Below, in pieces: positions 1 to 8,524 of a DNA stretch of 64,000 bases; position 1 is the stretch's first letter, and each line of letters opens with the position of its first letter. Origin of the DNA: Pantoea phytobeneficialis (lineage in GTDB: Bacteria > Pseudomonadota > Gammaproteobacteria > Enterobacterales > Enterobacteriaceae); the NCBI RefSeq assembly GCF_009728735.1, contig NZ_CP024636.1, positions 396,322-460,321 of the forward strand. The letters are read 5' to 3'. The notes below the pieces were generated by a model that saw nothing but the letters and a program-made list of their open reading frames with translations, was not told the DNA's origin and searched no databases. A program made the translations under genes and the position numbers.

Positions 1-551
1 CAATTAATGTTATCGCCATAGATATCATGAATAAAAACTTTGTGGGCGATGTTTGTTTTGTCTTTAACGGTCAGGTGGATACATGCCACTTCTTTGGCGG
101 GAGCGGAACCTGCTATCGCGGCGGGATCACCAATAAAGTTAATATGGTGAATTTCCAGATTGCAAATCCCATTGGCATCCCCTCTGAGCGAACCATACAA
201 ATAGCCACCGGTATGTTGTTCACCAGGGGGAGAGGAAAGCTGTAACGAGTTGATATTAAAATTCTGGAAAAGGGTATCAGTGTGACGTGTGGCAGCGTCT
301 TTAGGATACCAAATCGGGTAAGCACCCTCACCATAGGATGTCAGAACACTCTGCGTGCCAGAACGATTTAAGAAAAAAGCCATTACATTCTGGCTGATAT
401 AGGACCAGTAGAAATGTGTGCCACGTTTAATTGATACGGTGACAGGATGGCTAACTCCGGATGAAATTACCTCATCCATCGTGCGATAAGGTTTTTCCAG
501 GCTCCCGTTACCCGGAACCGTCGCTGAAGGATCAACATAGATAAACTTCAT
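1..551 (-). CDS. Right-handed beta-helix protein, 3' part outside window (partial)
   Basis: An open frame starts at an ATG at 549-551 and runs off the left edge after 183 codons without a stop. An AAAGG sits 9 bases upstream of the ATG, and the start lies 13 bases after the acetyltransferase stop, so it is the most distal visible gene of the exopolysaccharide operon. The N-terminus reads MKFIYVDPSATVPGNGSLEK followed by PYRTMDEVI; this 'YVDP...GNGS...PYRT' pattern is how many parallel beta-helix proteins (polysaccharide lyases and tailspike-like folds) begin. Later segments such as NLEIHHINFIG look like beta-helix rungs. No signal peptide is visible. By position it could correspond to the polymer-processing role of AmsF in amylovoran clusters, but the catalytic part is not in view and the substrate is unknown. 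Confidence 0.7.
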   Translation of the reverse strand, partial: MKFIYVDPSATVPGNGSLEKPYRTMDEVISSGVSHPVTVSIKRGTHFYWSYISQNVMAFFLNRSGTQSVLTSYGEGAYPIWYPKDAATRHTDTLFQNFNINSLQLSSPPGEQHTGGYLYGSLRGDANGICNLEIHHINFIGDPAAIAGSAPAKEVACIHLTVKDKTNIAHKVFIHDIYGDNIN

Positions 552-564
552 TCTGGGATACCTT

Positions 565-1101
565 TCAGGCTACACGCACCGCGTCTGATTGAAACTTACG
601 AGTTTTAATAAAAGGTTTCTGTGCGACCACGTAGTGGTCATCAGCAATATTGGTCATGACAATGGCCCCTGCGCCAATCATGACATTGTGGCCAATTTCA
701 ATATCATCACCGAGGATGCAGGAGTTCACGCCCATAGAAACATTATCACCAATGATAAAATGTTTAGGGTACGGCAATCTATTCCCTCCGACGGTGCAGC
801 ATTGTCGAATATTGAAGTTTTTTCCAATCACGCAACCGCTGTTAATGATGACGGAGTAAGCATGCCAGATAACAAATCCATGACCGATCCTGGTCCGATA
901 GGAGATTTCCACACCAAACATAAACTCGTTAAAGAACTTATGCAGAATAACAAAAGCCAGCGTTATGGGATAAAACACCCGCACCCGTTTAGCATGTAAA
1001 GAAGCCAGGCGGTACAGCAGTACAACCAGCTTGGATTTGATGCCAGGATTCATTTTAACTTCAGATAATGTCAGTTTGAGGCTACGAATGATGTTCGTCA
1101 T
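565..1101 (-). CDS. Hexapeptide-repeat acetyltransferase (serine acetyltransferase/WcaB-like)
   Basis: 178-residue protein with an N-terminal helical part and a C-terminal left-handed beta-helix (about residues 65-165). Isoleucine-patch hexapeptides are visible (IGHGFVIWHAYSVIINSG, IGKNFNIRQ, IGDNVSMGVNS, IGDDIEIGHNVMIGAGAIV). The length and layout fit serine acetyltransferase-like enzymes that O-acetylate exopolysaccharide repeat units (WcaB, AmsR-like) rather than CysE, which is longer. It would transfer acetyl from acetyl-CoA to a sugar hydroxyl in the cytoplasm; the acceptor is inferred from context only. AAGGTGAATC precedes the ATG. It lies in the minus-strand exopolysaccharide operon between a GT2 and the beta-helix gene. 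Confidence 0.85.
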   Translation of the reverse strand: MTNIIRSLKLTLSEVKMNPGIKSKLVVLLYRLASLHAKRVRVFYPITLAFVILHKFFNEFMFGVEISYRTRIGHGFVIWHAYSVIINSGCVIGKNFNIRQCCTVGGNRLPYPKHFIIGDNVSMGVNSCILGDDIEIGHNVMIGAGAIVMTNIADDHYVVAQKPFIKTRKFQSDAVRVA

Positions 1102-1207
1102 GATTCACCTTACGCCGGATAGTCATTAATCCTGTTCACAGCAATATCCTGTAAGAACAAAATTTTATTATTTAAAAAATAAGTATGATGGGATGAAAAG
1201 TAAAAAA

Positions 1208-2023
1208 TTAAATTTTGGCTCTGTCTACACGATACAGAAGCTCAAGAAATTTTTCTGGTGCAACGCGGGTAGATACCCTAACGAGAAAAGCCGCAAGGTT
1301 GTTAACTACCGAAGCCGTTTTCAATTTGCGTTTCAAATTAAAAAGAGAGACTTCACTTTTGATGTAGTTCAAACCCCTGCGTTTCTTTAACATGCCAGAG
1401 CCTGCCCGCACGTTCAACAGAATATCTGTTAAATTATGTGTTGTGTAATTTTCTGCGATTATTCTTAACCACAGATTGTAATCCTCCATAAATAGATGAT
1501 GTTGATAACCTCCAACGTGATCCACTACGGATTTTCTAAACACGACACTCATATGATTAAACGGATTTTTGAACCGTGAGAAATGTTTAATGTCAGCGTG
1601 CAGTTCAGGTAAGCGTTTAAGTCGATGTTGACCTTCTTCATCAAATTCAATCACTGCGGAACCCAACAAGGCCACATCATTGTTTTCTGACATAAATGTC
1701 ATTTGCCGCTGGAAACGGTGCGGCAGGCATATATCGTCGGTATCCATTCGGGCAATATATTCATATGAGCAATGTTTCATTCCTTCAGCCAGTGCTAATC
1801 CCAGACCAATATTTGTTTCCAGTTGCACCCGGTGGATGGGGAGTTTATCTTCCCAGCGTGAAACCACCTTTTCCAGTAAGGGTCCAACAGGTCCATCCAT
1901 AACCAGAACTATTTCGGTTGGCTGAAGAGTTTGCTGTTCCAGACTACGAAAACAACTATCCAGGTTTTCAGCACTTTCTTTATAATATAGGGACATCAAC
2001 ACGGAAAAATGTTGTTGTAACAT
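1208..2023 (-). CDS. Family 2 glycosyltransferase (AmsE-like)
   Basis: 271-residue cytoplasmic GT-A-fold transferase. The N-terminus (FSVLMSLYYKESAENLD, then QTLQPTEIVLVMDGPVG) is the nucleotide-sugar binding start of GT2 enzymes. The DXD-type metal site is ARMDTDDICLPHR around residue 95, and a later MEDYNLWLRI corresponds to the ED(Y/x)xLW catalytic-base region. Sequence and gene order resemble AmsE of amylovoran clusters. It probably adds one sugar to the lipid-linked repeat unit; donor and linkage cannot be read from sequence. AAAGGTGACTT precedes the start. Thirty bases separate it from the upstream GT4 gene. Confidence 0.88.
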   Translation of the reverse strand: MLQQHFSVLMSLYYKESAENLDSCFRSLEQQTLQPTEIVLVMDGPVGPLLEKVVSRWEDKLPIHRVQLETNIGLGLALAEGMKHCSYEYIARMDTDDICLPHRFQRQMTFMSENNDVALLGSAVIEFDEEGQHRLKRLPELHADIKHFSRFKNPFNHMSVVFRKSVVDHVGGYQHHLFMEDYNLWLRIIAENYTTHNLTDILLNVRAGSGMLKKRRGLNYIKSEVSLFNLKRKLKTASVVNNLAAFLVRVSTRVAPEKFLELLYRVDRAKI

Positions 2024-2052
2024 AAGTCACCTTTTGCTGTGTGTAGAATAAT

Positions 2053-3090
2053 TTAGATTTTTTGGTAAAGTTCGCTGTAGCTAAGTGCCATTTTTTTGGC
2101 TGAGTAATTTTTTAAATAATTATTTTTGGCGTTATCCGCCAGACTGGCTTTTTCATCGGACAGGTAGTACTCGTTGAGGCAGCAGATCAAACCATGCGTG
2201 GTTTTGTTAAATAAATATCCGCTTTTTTGTTCAAAGGCGTTATGTACCTCTTGATGAGGTTCGATATCTGAACAGATAAAGGTCTTTCCTGAAGCCATCG
2301 CCTCAATCAATGCTAATGGCAGCCCTTCGGCATGAGACGCTGAGATAAAACAATCAAAATCTTTATACACCGCATGCGGCTGGTCGGTACTGCCATGAAA
2401 AATAATTTTCTCATTGTTGAATTTTTGGCGCAGAAACGTTTCATCGCTACCTGCTCCAATAATATGCAGCTTTGCCATTTTCCCCTGGCACCAGCCACTG
2501 AAGGCTTCAAGAATTTGCTGAACATTCTTTCTTTTGTTAAGTACACCTAAATAAAAATAGTGGACCTCATTGTCATGATTCTGATGTTGTAGTGGACGCG
2601 GCTGCTCAACCCCATTGGGAATGGCGGTGACGTTATGCATCGCATGGTAATTGACGCAATGTTTCATCACCGCATAAGAACAGGCGACTTTATGAAAGTG
2701 GCGAATCATATAACGCCCGACCAGGCCTTCGAGCATGCCTTTAACGAATCCCTTGGTCTGGACAAAATCCACTTCGAAATAGTTATGTATCGTGGTGACT
2801 TGTGGTACAGAGGGGAACGATAAATAGTTAAATATATCCGAGACGGTACAGTGGCTATGAATAACCGAAAAGCCACCTTTACGGATAAATCTCAGTATCT
2901 GTAATATGGCGGTACGTTTGAAGACGGTGATTTTAGCCCGCGTGGCGAATTCCTCTTCCCTTTCACCACCATTCAGCGCCAGAACTTCAATATCATAAAA
3001 CGCAGGCAGGTTTTTGATGATATTAAGGCATACGTTAACCGGTCCCGCATTTTTCAAACTTGGGACAATAAAAAGGATTTTATTTTTCAT
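2053..3090 (-). CDS. Family 4 glycosyltransferase (AmsD-like)
   Basis: 345-residue GT-B-fold transferase. The N-terminal Rossmann domain begins KILFIVPSLKNAGPVNVCL with a glycine-containing donor loop. The C-terminal domain carries IPNGVE, then the strand FYLGVLNKRKNVQQILEAF, and the GT4 signature HAEGLPLALIEAMASGK with the EX7E glutamates (the second part of the motif is the conserved E-A-M-A-S-G segment). Similar to AmsD-type enzymes of amylovoran/stewartan loci. It acts at the inner face of the cytoplasmic membrane on undecaprenyl-linked intermediates. The ribosome-binding site before the ATG at 3090 is weak (AAAAGA). Confidence 0.88.
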   Translation of the reverse strand: MKNKILFIVPSLKNAGPVNVCLNIIKNLPAFYDIEVLALNGGEREEEFATRAKITVFKRTAILQILRFIRKGGFSVIHSHCTVSDIFNYLSFPSVPQVTTIHNYFEVDFVQTKGFVKGMLEGLVGRYMIRHFHKVACSYAVMKHCVNYHAMHNVTAIPNGVEQPRPLQHQNHDNEVHYFYLGVLNKRKNVQQILEAFSGWCQGKMAKLHIIGAGSDETFLRQKFNNEKIIFHGSTDQPHAVYKDFDCFISASHAEGLPLALIEAMASGKTFICSDIEPHQEVHNAFEQKSGYLFNKTTHGLICCLNEYYLSDEKASLADNAKNNYLKNYSAKKMALSYSELYQKI

Positions 3091-3119
3091 TTTTTGGGTC
3101 TTTTAATAGGGTAGTAAGG

Positions 3120-4376
3120 TTATCTGTGTTTTATCCAGTAGCCGTCATAATCAATATCATTGAGATATTTCTCAAAGTCCTGTTCATTGTAATTCAGCAG
3201 AAAAACCGGGCTGGTCCAGGCGTATGACCAGAGTCCACCCATCGTTAACGTCCTGCGTTGGGTATAAATATTGATAATCAGCAAGCTAAGTAACGCAAAT
3301 ACGACAAGATAGTTTCTGAGTAGCAGGCGAAATCTTGCCGAGTCAACTCCGGTTGAGAACAAATACACATAACAAATGCGGATCGCCAGCAAATATTGTG
3401 CAATGTTGAGATAACGCCCCATTGCGGTATATGAGACAGACATGATGAAACAGCAGGGAATGAAGAGGTTTAAAAACCGATCAAAACCTTTCACCTCTCC
3501 TTTGCTGAAAAGATAGAAAACGAAAGAAGCCAATCCGAGTGAACGGGTAATAATGGCGACCATAATGGTGTTGCTGTCATTGGGCGTTGCGCTAAAGCTA
3601 CCATCAACATAACCCCCCATAGCATAGTCACCAATGCCCATAAACCCGATGCTGGGCAGAATTGAACGCAGTGCCACAGAACTCAGCAGCCAGAAGAAGA
3701 TGCTTAACGGTAAGACAAATTTCTTTTCAACTTTAAAGAACAGGCTTGCCACGAAGACAAGAGAGACAAACACCATCGAAAAGTGCATCAGCAATGCAAG
3801 CAGCACAAATACACCGCAGCGCAGTTTGCTTCTGCTGAAGTAACAGGTAACGGCATAAATCATAAACACCAGTGCCGTACCGTAGCGGATACCCAGCACG
3901 AGGTTCAAAATATTCAGCGCCGAAAAAACCGTAAAATAGGTGAGGGCCAACCTGGTCGATGAGATCTCCCTGTTTTCTCTTTCCGAACTGTCTATCAATG
4001 TCACATTACGGAATGCAGCGAGTAACAAGTAACACATCACGCCACCGTAAAATGCCGGGATAAAAAAGAACGGAATATTCAGCAGCTGGAAAATCCAGCC
4101 ATTAACATAAAGCAGGATATCGGTATGGGCACTGGCAATATCAGAAAAATGCGTACCTGGACCATAAGCATGGATTTCCAGATAGCGCCTGTAGAGATCC
4201 CCTAATGGCGGTATCTTGATCAGCAGAAAGAAATAGAACATCGACATCACCAGAAAGGGCAGTCGGTTCATCCCTTTTTTATCCAGAGATAAAAAGGAAA
4301 GTATCAACCCACCTATTGGAATGGTCATGCTCATTGCTAAGCTCAGCGGCATTAGCTTATTCATTCTCATCATCAT
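3120..4376 (-). CDS. Wzy-type exopolysaccharide polymerase (EpsG/AmsC-like membrane protein)
   Basis: 418-residue polytopic membrane protein with roughly ten hydrophobic segments, for example MSMTIPIGGLILSFLSL, LVMSMFYFFLLI, FVLLALLMHFSMVFVSLVFV and LVVFALLSLLIINIY. A large loop near the N-terminus (about residues 60-95) is polar. Topology, length and position match EpsG/AmsC oligosaccharide-unit polymerases that join repeat units at the periplasmic face. Sequence of these proteins is poorly conserved, so the assignment rests on topology plus context. The ATG overlaps the stop of the upstream GT2 by four bases (ATGA), indicating translational coupling; M5 is an alternative start. Confidence 0.78.
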   Translation of the reverse strand: MMMRMNKLMPLSLAMSMTIPIGGLILSFLSLDKKGMNRLPFLVMSMFYFFLLIKIPPLGDLYRRYLEIHAYGPGTHFSDIASAHTDILLYVNGWIFQLLNIPFFFIPAFYGGVMCYLLLAAFRNVTLIDSSERENREISSTRLALTYFTVFSALNILNLVLGIRYGTALVFMIYAVTCYFSRSKLRCGVFVLLALLMHFSMVFVSLVFVASLFFKVEKKFVLPLSIFFWLLSSVALRSILPSIGFMGIGDYAMGGYVDGSFSATPNDSNTIMVAIITRSLGLASFVFYLFSKGEVKGFDRFLNLFIPCCFIMSVSYTAMGRYLNIAQYLLAIRICYVYLFSTGVDSARFRLLLRNYLVVFALLSLLIINIYTQRRTLTMGGLWSYAWTSPVFLLNYNEQDFEKYLNDIDYDGYWIKHR

Positions 4377-5251
4377 AAGCGGACCTTTAGTGATTGTTTC
4401 TGAATGCTAATAAGCTTTCTGATTTTATGTCTGGCAAGGATCAGAAGATTATCAATGCTGGGGTGGTAGAAGAATTCTCTGAGATTAATTTCATCCTTTC
4501 TGTTCAGTTTGTCCTGAAAATAGAGCGAGTTCAGGTGCTGACGGCTCAGAGAAGGTTTATGTGTCGTAATAAATTTTTGATAACCCTGCCATGCCTTGCT
4601 GCCAGTGGTAATACGTGGGCGATCATCTTCAATATTAACGACATAGCTGGCGTCATCAATTCTGTAACATGAACCATACTGCATGATCATGCGATACCAG
4701 AGGTCATAATCTTGCCAGGCAGGAAAGTTGATATCAAAGCCACCAATGTTTTTCATCATGCGGGTTTCGATGAATACCTGGTTACCCACCCAATTTTTAA
4801 ATCCCATCATATTTAGTGTGATGTCACCGACATAACTCTTCCATTTTTTCTCAATGTGACGATTTTTGAAGATCATGTTGGCGCAAAGAAATGATTTATT
4901 CAGTCTCTGGCTGGCAGTGACAAAATTCGCGATTCTGCTATGCAGAAAATAGTCGTCATCATCCAGGCCAGTAATAAATTCACCTTTGGCGATGGCTATG
5001 CAACGATTACGCGCATAACAGGCTCCCATCGGGACATCATTTCTAAGATAGATAATGCGGCCATCCCGTTTTTTCATCTCCGCAATCACCATTTGGGTAT
5101 TATCAGACGAACCATCATCACAAATAATAATTTCCAGGTTTGTATAGGTCTGGTTTTGAACCGATGCTATGGCACGTTTAACCAGTGACGAGCGATTGTG
5201 GGTTGGAATATAAATCGTCACTAAAGGTCGTGCTGCGTACTTAGCATTCAT
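4373..5251 (-). CDS. Family 2 glycosyltransferase (AmsB-like)
   Basis: 292-residue GT2 enzyme. It starts with LVTIYIPTHNRSSLVKRAIA, continues with LEIIICDDGSSDNTQ, and has the metal-binding acidic cluster in GEFITGLDDDDYF around residue 95. WQDYDLWYRMI matches the acceptor/catalytic base region. The protein resembles AmsB-type transferases of amylovoran synthesis. An AGGAG nine bases before the ATG supports this start. The stop codon overlaps the polymerase start, so the two are translated together. Donor sugar unknown. Confidence 0.88.
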   Translation of the reverse strand: MNAKYAARPLVTIYIPTHNRSSLVKRAIASVQNQTYTNLEIIICDDGSSDNTQMVIAEMKKRDGRIIYLRNDVPMGACYARNRCIAIAKGEFITGLDDDDYFLHSRIANFVTASQRLNKSFLCANMIFKNRHIEKKWKSYVGDITLNMMGFKNWVGNQVFIETRMMKNIGGFDINFPAWQDYDLWYRMIMQYGSCYRIDDASYVVNIEDDRPRITTGSKAWQGYQKFITTHKPSLSRQHLNSLYFQDKLNRKDEINLREFFYHPSIDNLLILARHKIRKLISIQKQSLKVRL

Positions 5252-5342
5252 AATGCTGATCTCCTGGGGAATAGAATGGACATTCCACTTCGTGTGAAAT
5301 GTTAAAGTTAATTAAGTGCGTAGCTACGCGTGAATAATTATT

Positions 5343-7496
5343 TTATCCTTGCCTGGCGGACTCATAAGTATATTGGATATTGCTGTAACGGTAATATCCA
5401 TAGGAACGAAGTTTGGTCCCATTCAGAATACATCCATTAATATGAATACCGTTGCGTTCAAAACGACGCTGACTGATTTCAACTTCCTTGAGGGTATTTT
5501 TTTCGCAGCGTACTACCAGCATGGTCGTTCCGGCGTAGGCACCAATAATCTCCGCGTCCGTAACGGCCAGCACCGGGGGCGTGTCTACCACCACTAAATC
5601 GTAATTTTTCTCAGCCCAGCGCATCAGATCACCAAACCGTCGGCTCATCAGGAGTTCGGTAAAACCCTGGTCAAGGGTGCCACGACCAATAAAGTGCAGA
5701 TCATCGCTGATGGTTATTGGCTGGATTGATTCAATGGGATACTTCGCCGCCAGAATATTTGATAATCCTGCTTTTTCCTTAACATTGAAAATATGATGCG
5801 CGGTGCCTCTTCTTAAATCAGCATCAATCAGCAGCACTTTCTTCCCTGTTTGCGCCATCACCGCACTGAAATTGGTGCTGATGAAGGTTTTCCCCACACT
5901 GGCGCTGGCGCCTGAAATCATCAGAATGTTGTTACGTGCTTCCAGCATGGAAAAATGTATATTGGTTCTCAAACTACGCAACGCTTCAATCGCCAGATCC
6001 GTGGGGTTTTCCCGCAGAAGAAAGGCTTTTGCCATTTTGTAGATGTTCTTCTTATTACTTTTTTCCAGCCAGGGTGAAAACGGAATGCTGGAATAAACGG
6101 TCATTCCCTGTTCTTCTAATTCCTCTGATGTTTCCACCGCTTTATCCAGTACAAATCGGATAAAAATCACATTTATCGACACTAAAAGGCCAAGCAACAA
6201 GCCTTGAATAATGATGAGGTATTTATTCGGTGAAACCGGTTCAGGATCATCAAGCGGATGGTCAAGCACGCGCGCATTGCCAATTGCACTGGATACGGCG
6301 ATGTTCAGTTCCTGTTGTCTGCTCAGCAAGTGCATATAAAGTGTTTGTCCGGAATCAACATCACGGGTCAGGCGTAATATTTCCTGCTGCACGGCGGGCA
6401 TCGCCGCTATCTTCTCTTTCAACCCATCTCTTGCTGCCAGCAGCGTCTGGCGTTTATCCAGCAGCGTTTTATACATCGGATGATCTTTGGTATAGAGCTG
6501 TGAGATGTCAGCTTCGTTGATGGTCAACTCATTGAGTTGATTATCAATATCTACCGACTGGTCAAGCACCGATTGCGCTTCCAGCGGCAGATCGACGGTG
6601 CCGTTTTTTTCTCTGGCAGCATTCAGCTTATCTTCATTACGGTCTAACTCACTGCGCACTTCGGGGAGCTGCTGGTTCAAATACACCAGGCTGCGACTAT
6701 CCTGCGCAACCTGCTCGCTAATATTCTGGTGAAGATAATGTGAGGCGATATTATCCAGCACCCGCATGGTTTCGTGTTGATCTTCTCCGGTCAACGTCAG
6801 TCTGATCATGCTGCTATTGATATCCGGGTCCTGCGCGCTCAGCTGATGTTGAAGCCTGTTGATTGCGTTCAGTCTGGAGAGATAAGTCGCAGTGAATTGC
6901 GTCCCCGGCAGCGCGTTGATGCTGGCAACCAGGATTTGCATGCCTGCGTGCGCAAAAACTTTGCCGGTTTCAGCCACAAAGGAGGCATTGCCCCAGTTAA
7001 TCTGATAATGGCGGCTATCCAGCACCGTTAATGTCACCTGCTCGCTGTTGTCGTCAGTGGTGCCGGGTAAAAAAAGTTGGCTGACGTCAATTTCACCCGA
7101 AGATTTTCCTGTCAACGTTGCCAACGCTGAACCAATAATCGGCATGTGCTTCGGCTCAACCACCACCTGCAAATTAAGGTCGTCAACCGTCGCACCGAGG
7201 ATATGGCGTGATTGCAGTAATTTCACATCGATAGCTGACACCGGTTTGCCATCAGGCAGCGGCGTACTGTTCTGATTAGCCAGAATAGCGTTGGCACGTT
7301 GCGGCTCTAACTGAATCAGTGCATTGGCCTGATAAACGACGGGCGTCAGTAACGTATAGACCCACGCCATCAGCATAAAACTGACGGTGATAACCAGTAT
7401 CAAATAGCGGGACTCGAGCAGTTCCGCGAACAGTCGACTGGTATCGACCCCCTCTTCGTCATCCATTAGCATGTTTACAACCGGTTTCATGGGCAT
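5343..7496 (-). CDS. Wzc-type tyrosine autokinase / chain-length regulator, copy 2
   Basis: 717-residue inner-membrane protein with the Wzc/AmsA layout: short cytosolic N-terminus, TM1 (about residues 32-50), a large periplasmic Wzz-like domain with coiled coil, TM2 (about 425-445), then a BY-kinase domain. Walker A is GASASVGKT near 529, Walker A' LLIDADLRRG near 557, Walker B LVVVDTPPVLAVTDA near 635, and a C-terminal tyrosine cluster (YGYYRYSNIQYTYE, about 699-712). It controls polymer length and export by cycles of tyrosine phosphorylation. Compared with the other copy at 8525-10729, the usual PPNPAELL motif is replaced by LDQGFTELL, so interaction or activity may differ. AGGA with 8-base spacing supports the first ATG. 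Confidence 0.92.
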   Translation of the reverse strand: MPMKPVVNMLMDDEEGVDTSRLFAELLESRYLILVITVSFMLMAWVYTLLTPVVYQANALIQLEPQRANAILANQNSTPLPDGKPVSAIDVKLLQSRHILGATVDDLNLQVVVEPKHMPIIGSALATLTGKSSGEIDVSQLFLPGTTDDNSEQVTLTVLDSRHYQINWGNASFVAETGKVFAHAGMQILVASINALPGTQFTATYLSRLNAINRLQHQLSAQDPDINSSMIRLTLTGEDQHETMRVLDNIASHYLHQNISEQVAQDSRSLVYLNQQLPEVRSELDRNEDKLNAAREKNGTVDLPLEAQSVLDQSVDIDNQLNELTINEADISQLYTKDHPMYKTLLDKRQTLLAARDGLKEKIAAMPAVQQEILRLTRDVDSGQTLYMHLLSRQQELNIAVSSAIGNARVLDHPLDDPEPVSPNKYLIIIQGLLLGLLVSINVIFIRFVLDKAVETSEELEEQGMTVYSSIPFSPWLEKSNKKNIYKMAKAFLLRENPTDLAIEALRSLRTNIHFSMLEARNNILMISGASASVGKTFISTNFSAVMAQTGKKVLLIDADLRRGTAHHIFNVKEKAGLSNILAAKYPIESIQPITISDDLHFIGRGTLDQGFTELLMSRRFGDLMRWAEKNYDLVVVDTPPVLAVTDAEIIGAYAGTTMLVVRCEKNTLKEVEISQRRFERNGIHINGCILNGTKLRSYGYYRYSNIQYTYESARQG

Positions 7497-7735
7497 GGTT
7501 TTTATCCTGTTATCTTTGTACAGAAGTTACAGGCATAGCCCGCGCCAGATGATCGACGGAGAGAGACGACACTCAGATTGAATGTGTATGCGCTGCTGTA
7601 AAGTAGTCATATAAAATAAATCCAAAAAATAAAAAATGGGCTATTAGTTTTACGTTCTTGATACAAGGATTTTAAAAATTAAAAATGTCCCGGAAAATTT
7701 TCTGTCGTAAGTGTTATTATTTTCTTTCATCCATA

Positions 7736-8479
7736 TCAATAGCGAAAACGACTCATTTTTACCGATAAGAAACTATCGCGCAGTTTGTCCAGCGCGCGCC
7801 ATTTACTGGTTATCCCTTGCGACTGCACCAGGGCATAATTAAGTGAGTTAACAACCTGTATGGCAATATTGATCTGCTCCGTTTTCAACAAGTCGAGTCG
7901 ACTGAAAAAACCAGTATCACAACCGTTTAATGCAAACTGGCTGTCGAATACGCCCATATTTCTTGCTGAAAACTTCTCGATTAATGAGCGATAGATCACC
8001 AGACCTAACCCCAATGATTTAACCGTGCTCTCGGTGTTGATGTTGAAACCGTCGGCGGCTTTACACACCGCTTCATTAATAATTGGATAATAAACCCGGC
8101 CATCGATACGCCCACGAATACTCGGGATTTGTAAGTCCACGCCTTGCTTATGGTAGCGATCAAGACGTTTTATATATTCTTTGTTCAGAATACTGTCATC
8201 ATCGCAAAAAATAAAGCGGTCATAGCTTGCATTTTTGCTGATAACATTATTGCAGACTTCGCCCAATGGCAGATCACCAATTGACTCTTTAATGTCGATA
8301 TTATTGACACAAAAGCCCAGGGTATGAATGAAGTCTTTATCAAATCGCAGCGGATTCGGTCCCCGATTGATGATCAGGAGATCGGTATCGGCACAAGATT
8401 TATTCATCATGCCATTAAGAACGCGTGAGTCTTTATAATTTTTACCGCTTAAAATTACAACGAAGATTGTTTTACGCAT
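7736..8479 (-). CDS. Unrecognised GT-A-like protein between the two Wzc kinases
   Basis: 247 residues from the ATG at 8477-8479, chosen because AAAGG lies seven bases upstream; an in-frame ATG at 8497 has no ribosome-binding site. The N-terminus MRKTIFVVILSGKNYKDS and the acidic motif YDRFIFCDDDSILNKEYIKR (about residues 90-109) look like the start and DXD metal site of a GT-A glycosyltransferase. No named family was recognised, and the C-terminal half carries no motif I know. Neighbours make a role in exopolysaccharide assembly likely. It could be a transferase or a degenerate relative. The 239 bases downstream of it, before the second kinase, hold no gene and may contain an internal promoter. 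Confidence 0.7.
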   Translation of the reverse strand: MRKTIFVVILSGKNYKDSRVLNGMMNKSCADTDLLIINRGPNPLRFDKDFIHTLGFCVNNIDIKESIGDLPLGEVCNNVISKNASYDRFIFCDDDSILNKEYIKRLDRYHKQGVDLQIPSIRGRIDGRVYYPIINEAVCKAADGFNINTESTVKSLGLGLVIYRSLIEKFSARNMGVFDSQFALNGCDTGFFSRLDLLKTEQINIAIQVVNSLNYALVQSQGITSKWRALDKLRDSFLSVKMSRFRY

Positions 8480-8524
8480 AGGAAAACCTTTAACCATTGA
8501 GTTTAGCGTTTAAAAACACCCTGG

